Source: a virus. From it: 21,096 bases of DNA. The DNA lies in IMG/VR virus record IMGVR_UViG_3300026116_000108, positions 1 through 21,096 of that record; one strand, 5' to 3'. Below, one piece after another: positions 11,929 through 18,505 of this stretch. Each line of letters starts with the position of its first letter. Position 1 is the first letter of the stretch. The notes beneath the pieces are model-generated. The model worked only from the letters and a program-made list of their open reading frames with translations, did not search any database and was not told where the DNA came from. The position numbers were made by a program, and so were the translations under genes.

Positions 11929-14157
11929 ATGGCTAATAACGAGGACTTTATCGACCAAGCAAACCGACGCTTTCGCGCCGCGAATGACTTCTTAGCGTCC
12001 TGGCGCGCCGAAGCGCGGGACGATTTTGCGTTCGTGGCGGGGCAGCAGTGGACGCCGGAAGATGAAGCCATTCTGAATGAACAGCGTCGCCCTCCCATTA
12101 CCTTCAACTACAGCGAGAAGATGATCGACGCGGTGATTGGTGCGGAGGTCAGTAACAGGCAAGAAACCTCGTTTCTGCCGAGGGGCATTGAAGATGCGGG
12201 ATTGGCGGACTTATGGAATGCGGCGGCGAAGTACGTACGGGAGGAGTGTAATGCGGATGATGAAGAAAGCGATGCGTTTCGTGACGCGCTCATTTGCGGC
12301 ATTGGCTGGACCTGGACGCGTTTGGATTATGATCGCGATCTTGACGGCCTTGTGGATATATCTCGTATTGACCCCCTCGAAATGAGCTACGACCCGGCTG
12401 CAACTAAGCCGGGGCTTACTGACCGTCGATGGAATGACCGAGAATGGTGGGTGGACGACGAAGAGGTAAGGCGTCGGTGGCCGGATGCTATTCCATCGCA
12501 GGCAAGTGACGATCCTGGGCGCGGCGTGGTGCGGCGCGGCATGCGCTATGCGGATGACGACACTTCCGAGTTCGAGCGGCACGAAGGGCAATCCAAGATT
12601 CGCTTGCATGAGTATTGGCAGATGGAGGATGTCTATCGTGTGGCGGTGGGCGGGCAACTTCATGAGGTTGACAAGAAGACGCTTGCACAGATTAAGGAGC
12701 AGATGCCTGATGTGCAGTCCGCCAAGCAGAAGAAGCGTGTGTATTACCGCGCATGGTTCATGGGCGAGACACTGCTTCAGGGACCTGAAAGGTCCCCTAC
12801 GCAGAAGGGTTTCACCTTCAACCCTATCACTTGCAAGCGCGACCGCAACAAGGGGACGTGGTACGGATTAACCCGTGTGATGAAAGACCCGCAGCGTTGG
12901 GCCAACAAGTGGTTATCGCAGATTCTGCATATCATCAACACCAACGCCAAGGGCGGCATCTTGGTGGAGTTGGGCGCTGTGGTTGATCCCGAGCGCTTTA
13001 AAGAAGAGTGGGCACAGCCGGATAGCGTCTCGCTGCTGAATGAGGGCGCGCTGTCCCAGAAGAAGGTCATGCCCAAGCCTCCAGCCCCGTACCCGACTGG
13101 CTTGGACAAGCTAATGACCTTCGCGCTTGACTCCCTGCCAATGGTCACCGGCATCAACCTGGAGGCGCTTGGCCTTGCCAATAGGGATCAGGCCGGGGTT
13201 GTGGAAAGCCAGCGCAAACAGGCGGCATACGGCCTTCTTAGCCCAATGTTTAACGCGCTGCGCAACTATCGCAAGACGCAAGGGCGCGTGCTTTTGGACT
13301 TTATCCAAAACTATATTGCCGATGGGCGCTTGATTCGCATTGGCGGGCCGGAGTCACAGCAGTTCCTGCCGTTGACCAAGCAGGATGGCGCGGCCAATTA
13401 CGATGTCATTGTTGACCAGTCCCCGAATGCACCAGACACCAAGGACAAGACGTGGCAGGCCCTTGGAGACTTGATTCCGGCCATGTTGAAGGCGCAAGTT
13501 CCTGTGCCGCCTGACGTGCTGGATTACGCACCTATCCCGACTGCGTTAGCGGTTAAGTGGAAGCAATTCATTGGGCAGCAGATGCAGATGCAGCAGGAGA
13601 TGCAAGACCAGATGAATCAACTCCAAGAAGAAAACAACCAGCTCAAGAGCGACCAACAGGTCAAGATGCAGGAGATGGACTTGGAGCGCCAAAAGATGCA
13701 ACAAGAACTGCAGATAGAGTGGCAGCAGACGCAAGCCAAGATGAAGATGGAAGCGGATGCGCATGCGCAGAAGATGCAGTTGGAGCGCGCCAAAGCGCAG
13801 TCCCAATTCGAGTTGGAGTCCTTCAAACAGGATCGCCAATTCGAGCTGGAAGGGCGGCGTATGCAGCATGAAAACAATATGAAGCAGCAGCAAGTGGACA
13901 ATGACTTCAAGGTGAAGGCGTTTACAGCTGGCGTCAAAGCGGACGACGCTGGCAAGTTCCAAATTGACGTCAACACCGGCGAAATAGGCGACCTTGTGAA
14001 CCAGTTCGCACAAGCCTCCCAGCAAATGGCGCAGCAGGCGCAAGCCTCGCAACAAGCCACCTTGCAGGCTATTGCGCAGCTTACACAGGCGCTTACCAAG
14101 CCGCGCATGCTGCAATATGACCAGTCCGGCAGGCCAGTGGGGAGCACGGTGCAATGA
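11929..14157 (+). CDS. Portal protein, P22-like, with long Gln-rich coiled coil
   Basis: This 742-residue protein forms the dodecameric DNA gateway at one capsid vertex, where the terminase docks. The N-terminal half is of the P22-portal type, with an acidic DDEESDAFRDAL region, then GWTWTRLDYD and the DP-L-E-M-SYDP pattern. A long central region includes GTWYGLTRVMKDPQRWANK. From about residue 544 to 668 the protein is a long Gln/Met/Glu-rich coiled coil, like a P22 barrel. The extreme C-terminus reads QALTKPRMLQYDQSGRPVG. P22 portal has 725 residues, so the length fits. The ribosome site GGGAGGG precedes the ATG. The following gene overlaps by ATGA. Confidence 0.93.
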   Translation: MANNEDFIDQANRRFRAANDFLASWRAEARDDFAFVAGQQWTPEDEAILNEQRRPPITFNYSEKMIDAVIGAEVSNRQETSFLPRGIEDAGLADLWNAAAKYVREECNADDEESDAFRDALICGIGWTWTRLDYDRDLDGLVDISRIDPLEMSYDPAATKPGLTDRRWNDREWWVDDEEVRRRWPDAIPSQASDDPGRGVVRRGMRYADDDTSEFERHEGQSKIRLHEYWQMEDVYRVAVGGQLHEVDKKTLAQIKEQMPDVQSAKQKKRVYYRAWFMGETLLQGPERSPTQKGFTFNPITCKRDRNKGTWYGLTRVMKDPQRWANKWLSQILHIINTNAKGGILVELGAVVDPERFKEEWAQPDSVSLLNEGALSQKKVMPKPPAPYPTGLDKLMTFALDSLPMVTGINLEALGLANRDQAGVVESQRKQAAYGLLSPMFNALRNYRKTQGRVLLDFIQNYIADGRLIRIGGPESQQFLPLTKQDGAANYDVIVDQSPNAPDTKDKTWQALGDLIPAMLKAQVPVPPDVLDYAPIPTALAVKWKQFIGQQMQMQQEMQDQMNQLQEENNQLKSDQQVKMQEMDLERQKMQQELQIEWQQTQAKMKMEADAHAQKMQLERAKAQSQFELESFKQDRQFELEGRRMQHENNMKQQQVDNDFKVKAFTAGVKADDAGKFQIDVNTGEIGDLVNQFAQASQQMAQQAQASQQATLQAIAQLTQALTKPRMLQYDQSGRPVGSTVQ

Positions 14158-14390
14158 GCATCATGCAATCCACAAATGAGGTTCAGAGCAACCTCAAGCA
14201 AGCTATCCAGACGCTTCTGGAGTCTCAATACAACCTAATGCAAATTTCGCAACAAGGGAACACTGCGTTTGCGGCGGCGCTTTCGCAACTGGCGCAGGCC
14301 ATCACTGCGCCGCGCACCCTGATCAATGATGCCAACGGGAACCCTGTTGGCGTGTCTTATCAATCCACCCAAGGAAGTCAGAATGTCTGA
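14154..14390 (+). CDS. 78-residue protein that duplicates the portal C-terminal tail
   Basis: The gene starts at an ATGA overlap with the portal. Its last part reads QAITAPRTLINDANGNPVG, aligning with the portal end QALTKPRMLQYDQSGRPVG. Over the 29 aligned residues I count 15 identities. The N-terminal 40 residues are a helical Gln-rich stretch, again like the portal tail. It is therefore likely to be a duplicated and detached piece of the portal C-terminus, perhaps a plug, adaptor or assembly factor. The role is inferred. The stop overlaps the scaffold start. Confidence 0.75.
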   Translation: MSIMQSTNEVQSNLKQAIQTLLESQYNLMQISQQGNTAFAAALSQLAQAITAPRTLINDANGNPVGVSYQSTQGSQNV

Positions 14391-15270
14391 TGGTTTAACG
14401 CCTGATGAAATCAAGTTCTTCGAGACCGGCGACGCCTCCGTGTTGGGTTTATCGGGCGATGCTCCTGCCCCTGCCTCTGCACCTGTTGAATCGCCTGCGC
14501 CTAGCCCAGTACCTGAACCGGCACCGGCTCCTGCACCCCCTCCAGTAGAGGACACCCGAGCTCAGCAATTGGCGCAGGAACAAGCGTACCGTGCCCAATT
14601 GGAGGCGCAACTGCGGGCGATTAACGAGCGTCTGGAGCAAGCTACAAAGCCGCCCCCACCGCCGCCGAAGGTTGCGCCGGATCCTGCGCAAGACCCGTAC
14701 GGCCATCTGATGCACGAGATCAACAGCATCAAGGAAGCCTTGACCGGCATCAGCCAGCGCACGGAAGCCGAGCAGCAGCAGTACGCGCAGCAACAACAGT
14801 TCTTGGCGCTGAAAACCAAGGTGGAGACAGCGCGCAACGATTTCATGAAGAATACGCCGGACTTCCAAGAAGCCTATCAGCACCTGCGGAATGCTCGAGC
14901 GCAGGACTATCGGGACGTAGGAATTGCGGAGGAACGTATTCCCGAGGCGCTATTGACGGATGAGTTGGCGGTGTCGCAGAACGCGCTTAAGCAGGGCAAA
15001 AATCCTGCGGAGGTGGTCTATAACATGGCCAAGCGCTACGGCTACACACCGAAGGCGGCAGCGCCTGCTGCAGTTGACCCGGCTAAGCGCGTAGAGCAGA
15101 TTATTGCGGGCCAGAAGGCTGCGGACGTGCCGCCGCGGGGCGCGCCGACCGGCGAGATTACGCTTTCCTCGCTGAAGGATGCTTCGGAGGCGGATTTGAA
15201 CAAGGTGGCGCTGGACGACAAGCTGTGGAGCAAAATTGTCGGCGGCGGCAAAAACGACATCTTCGGGTAA
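14383..15270 (+). CDS. Head scaffolding protein (predicted)
   Basis: This 295-residue protein is acidic and Pro/Ala-rich at the N-terminus (SPAPSPVPEPAPAPAPPPVE), with a helical, Gln-rich middle and a PPPPPP stretch (TKPPPPPPKVAP). Its position after the portal, its low complexity and its predicted helical content are typical of scaffolding proteins that guide capsid assembly and then leave. The C-terminus (LWSKIVGGGKNDIFG) would be the coat-binding end by analogy. I chose the ATG at 14383, with AAGGAAG upstream, over the frame opening at 14326. No protease motif is seen. Confidence 0.75.
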   Translation: MSDGLTPDEIKFFETGDASVLGLSGDAPAPASAPVESPAPSPVPEPAPAPAPPPVEDTRAQQLAQEQAYRAQLEAQLRAINERLEQATKPPPPPPKVAPDPAQDPYGHLMHEINSIKEALTGISQRTEAEQQQYAQQQQFLALKTKVETARNDFMKNTPDFQEAYQHLRNARAQDYRDVGIAEERIPEALLTDELAVSQNALKQGKNPAEVVYNMAKRYGYTPKAAAPAAVDPAKRVEQIIAGQKAADVPPRGAPTGEITLSSLKDASEADLNKVALDDKLWSKIVGGGKNDIFG

Positions 15271-15273
15271 GCC

Positions 15274-15507
15274 ATGAATGATGACGTCAAAATTCGGATA
15301 CACATTACCAAAGGGAGCTTAGTACTTGCGGAACTACACTCAAGCGTGGACGGGGGCCGACACGAATTTCGGTTTGCGCAACCCATACAAGTTAAAGGAC
15401 GTCACTTTGACGGTTTCGCAGTCGAGTGCTACATCGACCAGGAGACAAGACATGTCTGTTACGACGACCGACCAGAGCGGAAGCTCGAACTCCCCTTTAC
15501 GCGCTGA
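15274..15507 (+). CDS. Hypothetical 77-residue protein after the scaffold
   Basis: The ATG lies three bases after the scaffold stop. The product is beta-like and charged (KIRIHITKGSLVLAELHSS... GRHEFRFAQPIQVKG), with two Cys near its end, and no recognised family. The ribosome site is weak. A competing frame (+1 phase, opening at TTG 15326) covers 15326-15451 with more GC-rich third positions, so which frame is used here is uncertain. A normal phage would carry its major capsid gene at this spot. Confidence 0.5.
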   Translation: MNDDVKIRIHITKGSLVLAELHSSVDGGRHEFRFAQPIQVKGRHFDGFAVECYIDQETRHVCYDDRPERKLELPFTR

Positions 15508-15667
15508 ATTGTCAGATTTGGCGCGCAAGGAGCTGCTGCGCGAGATTGCGGACTTGACCGGCGAGAAGTACACCGTAGAATGTCGATTGCAATGGATCAA
15601 CAATCGCGTGGATGAATTGAGGCAGCGGCTAGCTACCTCAAGGCGGCACGGCAATTCAAAGGGATAA
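15452..15667 (+). CDS. 71-residue protein with a basic coiled coil
   Basis: The ATG at 15452 has GGAGAC at a good distance. The product has a Thr/Ser-rich start (MSVTTTDQSGSSNSPL), then a charged helix with heptad character (DLARKELLREIADLTGEKY... NRVDELRQRLATSRR). The same frame is open upstream to 15326 but without a good start. It overlaps the end of the 77-residue gene by 56 bp. A structural or adaptor role is suggested by position only. I do not recognise it. Confidence 0.6.
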   Translation: MSVTTTDQSGSSNSPLRAELSDLARKELLREIADLTGEKYTVECRLQWINNRVDELRQRLATSRRHGNSKG

Positions 15668-15671
15668 GAAA

Positions 15672-16127
15672 ATGGCTTTTTTTGGCAACTCTGTGCAACC
15701 GGCTGCGCCCGGCACGACCAATGATGTTTTAACGCTCACGTCTGCCAATGGCCGTAAGCTTCGGCTGGTGGAGTTGTCAGTTTGCGGCCTCGGCACTTCC
15801 AGCGCCGCCAATGAGTTGGGGGTAAAGCGCCCGGGGCAACTTGGCTCCACGCCCACCAACCAAGCCAGTATCCCGTTAGACCCTGACTGCGGTTCTTGCA
15901 GCGCCACGGTGGCCACCGGGTGGACCACGCAGCCTTCCTTGGGCACGGTGGCTATGCTGCGCCTGGGCTGCAACAGCAACGGGGCGATTTATCGTTGGGT
16001 GGCTACGCCGGGCATGGAGATTACCTGCCGGGGCGATTCATTGACCACGCATGCGTGCCTTTCGTTCCGCTTCACTACTGGCGGCGCAGGGCCGATGGGC
16101 GTTCACATCGTCTTTGAGGAATTGTAA
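15672..16127 (+). CDS. Predicted virion structural protein, 151 residues
   Basis: A ribosome site (AAGGGATAAG) precedes the ATG. The protein is Gly/Thr/Ser-rich and probably all-beta, beginning MAFFGNSVQPAAPGTTNDVL. It contains KLRLVELSVCGLGTSSAANE, patterns familiar from phage decoration or fibre-like proteins, and has five Cys. It overlaps the GH16 protein start by one base (TAATG). It could be a head decoration, a head-tail adaptor or a tail-surface protein. I favour a surface protein because of its composition and its neighbours. Confidence 0.65.
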   Translation: MAFFGNSVQPAAPGTTNDVLTLTSANGRKLRLVELSVCGLGTSSAANELGVKRPGQLGSTPTNQASIPLDPDCGSCSATVATGWTTQPSLGTVAMLRLGCNSNGAIYRWVATPGMEITCRGDSLTTHACLSFRFTTGGAGPMGVHIVFEEL

Positions 16128-18505
16128 TGCCTATCATTGACCCGACCACGCCTTCGGGCGTGCAGCCGGTTGGCTTCGGCTCCGGCTTCACGCTCATTAT
16201 GTCCGATGAGTTTAACAGCACGGGACTCGATAACAAATGGAACAACGCACACGATTTTGGGAACTATGGTTCTACTAGCGCTTGGGACGTCAACAACAGC
16301 AACAATTCCTGCTTGCGCATGTGGTACAACGGCGCTGGAGGTGGCACGCCGTCTAACCAGATGTTTGGCTCCAACGGAGCCGCACGCGGTGGGCAGTCCT
16401 GGCGGGGCCGGTTTGGCTATTACGAGGCGCGCATTCAATGCATACGCGGGCGCGGCTTCTTCCCCGGCTTCTGGTTGTATCCGCTTTCCGACGGCAACGG
16501 CGAGAATGGCGACGGCAGCCAGCAAGAGATCGACATCGATGAGTGGTTTTCCTATGAAAATGGGGATTGGCTTGTTGATACCAGCGCCTTCCGTTGCAAG
16601 AACTCGTCCTTCACCATTTGGACAGAAGGCGGGGGCGGCAGCACTAACCAAGCAGGGCACTTAAGCTTCACCAACACACGTGGCTACGACACTACCGTCA
16701 GCACGCAATTCCACACGTATGCCATGTATTGGGCCTCCTCTGGCGGCCTGAAGTGGTACTACGATGGCAATCTCCTGGGCACCATTAACGACCCCTGGGG
16801 TGCTGGCAACAACATGCAACTGGTGTTGTTCCTGCAGCTTTGGTGGGGCCCTGGCGGAGGTAATCCTACGCCGGACGGCAACACACCGCAGGGTTCCAGC
16901 AATAGCATGATCTTTGATTATGTGCGGGTGTGGAGCATTGCGGGCTCTCCGAGTCCTGCGCCGCCTCCGCCACCGCCGCCGCCCTTTAGCGCATCGCTCA
17001 CTACTGCACCAACGGATGGCGCTACTATCAGCGGTACTGTCAACTTCCAAATCGACGGCCAAGGCATTAAGAATGCCGAGCTGCTGCCGGCGACTGGCTA
17101 CACGCCCAGCTACGGCACCTTCACGTTGTCCAACAACGGTGCGCACGGCGACTTCAACTGGAACACAACCAATGTCGCCAACGGGCCAATAAGCGTACGC
17201 ATCTCCGCGTTTGACCAAGCGGCAGGCGTATCGCCTGCCAATGAGATAGTGGCGATGGCGTCGCGTACCTACAACGTCAACAACTCGCCATCGTCACCAC
17301 CTCCGCCGCCACCACCTCCGGGAACGTTAGTTTGGCCGTACGGACGCAACAGTTCCGGCTTTGACAACATGACCTTCTACGACGAGTTCGATTCCGGCAC
17401 CACGCCGGATACCTCGCGGTGGACAAATCATTACTACTACGAGGCAAGCAACTCCACGGTCAACTATGACGTGAACGGCGGCTATCTGCGCATTTGGCCC
17501 AAGGTGGATGGCTCCAACAACTTTTTCAACCGTGTGTTCACGACAGAAAACTTCTTTACGCAGCAATATGGGTACTTCGAGGTACGCGCACAGTTGGATC
17601 ACGGCGATGGCTTACATCCGGTCATCGGCATTATTGGGAACAACAACAAAGATGTTGGGTACATGCATGCCTATGGGAACGCACCGTCCGGCGGTTGGAC
17701 TTCTGGCACGGCTGTCATCGATTATGCGTGCGCTGTTTTCGATATTCCCACACAGACCTTTAACTTCGACACTCGGCCCGGCACTGCTGCCCTTGGTGGA
17801 GCTAACTTAGCAAACAGCTTCCATTACTACGCATGTGAGTGGACACCCAACAATATCCGCTTCTTCTACGATGGCACGCAGGTAGAAGAGTGCGTAATTA
17901 GCGTCACCGGCCAGTTCTACCCCTATGTAGGGCTGGCGATGCAAACCAACGAGACTACGGCCAACACCACCGGCACGCCGCAAGGCACAGCCAATGCCAT
18001 GCTAGTAGATTATGTTCACGTTTGGACGCTGCATAACAACGCCAACTCTGTGCCCGGCACCTCTGCGCCAGCGCCGTTTGGTATCACGCAGGTAACTGCT
18101 CCGCCGGACGGCGCAAGCATTTCCGGGGTGGTGGCCTTCCGTGTAGAAGGCAACCTTTTGGCAAACGTGGAGCTGCTACCGGCAACTGGTTACACGCCTA
18201 TTTATGGGCAGTTTTCGCTTTCCTCAGGCAACACGGTGGCCGAGCTCAACTGGAGTTCTACTGCGGTGGCCAACGGAGCTATTCAGGTGCGCATCTCCGC
18301 GTTTGACCATAGCGCAGGGCAGGCAGCTAGTGAATTGGTTGCCATGCAGCCGCGCACCTACTACCTCAACAACACGGCAGCGCCTCCGGGGCCTGCTCCT
18401 ACACCTACGCCAGTACCGCCGCCTCCGCCAACAGATCGCGGGCTGCAATACCTTTATTCGGAACTCCTTGGCCGCTTGCCTTGGATTAGGCGCGGGCGGC
18501 GGTAA
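16127..18505 (+). CDS. GH16 tail enzyme with two GH16-fold domains (one without the catalytic motif) and Ig-like domains
   Basis: This 792-residue surface protein probably degrades or binds the host's polysaccharide coat. Residues 1-272 form a GH16 domain with the acid motif EIDIDE (134-139; Glu134 nucleophile and Glu139 acid/base by family rule) and the GFWLYP substrate strand. An Ig-like domain follows (about 292-385) after a polyproline linker. A second GH16-fold domain (about 400-640) keeps the YGYFEVRAQ and FHYYACEWTPNNIRFFYDG landmarks but has GNNNKDVGYMH where the acids should be, so it is probably non-catalytic. A second Ig-like domain (about 656-749) and a Pro-rich C-terminal segment complete it. 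The substrate (laminarin-, agar- or xyloglucan-like) cannot be told. Overlaps its upstream neighbour by TAATG. Confidence 0.9.
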   Translation: MPIIDPTTPSGVQPVGFGSGFTLIMSDEFNSTGLDNKWNNAHDFGNYGSTSAWDVNNSNNSCLRMWYNGAGGGTPSNQMFGSNGAARGGQSWRGRFGYYEARIQCIRGRGFFPGFWLYPLSDGNGENGDGSQQEIDIDEWFSYENGDWLVDTSAFRCKNSSFTIWTEGGGGSTNQAGHLSFTNTRGYDTTVSTQFHTYAMYWASSGGLKWYYDGNLLGTINDPWGAGNNMQLVLFLQLWWGPGGGNPTPDGNTPQGSSNSMIFDYVRVWSIAGSPSPAPPPPPPPPFSASLTTAPTDGATISGTVNFQIDGQGIKNAELLPATGYTPSYGTFTLSNNGAHGDFNWNTTNVANGPISVRISAFDQAAGVSPANEIVAMASRTYNVNNSPSSPPPPPPPPGTLVWPYGRNSSGFDNMTFYDEFDSGTTPDTSRWTNHYYYEASNSTVNYDVNGGYLRIWPKVDGSNNFFNRVFTTENFFTQQYGYFEVRAQLDHGDGLHPVIGIIGNNNKDVGYMHAYGNAPSGGWTSGTAVIDYACAVFDIPTQTFNFDTRPGTAALGGANLANSFHYYACEWTPNNIRFFYDGTQVEECVISVTGQFYPYVGLAMQTNETTANTTGTPQGTANAMLVDYVHVWTLHNNANSVPGTSAPAPFGITQVTAPPDGASISGVVAFRVEGNLLANVELLPATGYTPIYGQFSLSSGNTVAELNWSSTAVANGAIQVRISAFDHSAGQAASELVAMQPRTYYLNNTAAPPGPAPTPTPVPPPPPTDRGLQYLYSELLGRLPWIRRGRR
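17078..17217 (+). repeat. First copy of intragenic Ig-domain repeat
   Basis: Bases 17078-17106 match 18170-18198 at 26 of 29 positions, and the 20-base block CGCATCTCCGCGTTTGACCA (17198-17217) recurs exactly at 18290-18309. The two Ig-like domains are a fairly recent internal duplication. Confidence 0.7.
18170..18309 (+). repeat. Second copy of intragenic Ig-domain repeat
   Basis: Partner of 17078-17217; see there for the exact match. The spacing between copies is about 1.09 kb, so recombination between them would delete the second GH16-fold domain in frame. Confidence 0.7.

Noticed and set aside
13546-14154. Long leftward Leu-rich frames opposite the portal coiled coil
   Set aside because: They arise from the repetitive CAG/AAG-rich coiled-coil codons read in reverse; the Leu/His-rich composition is the expected artefact, not membrane proteins.
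16103-17218. Leftward frames of about 185 residues opposite the GH16 gene
   Set aside because: The plus strand is a continuous GH16 protein with catalytic motif; the reverse frames only reflect high GC third positions.
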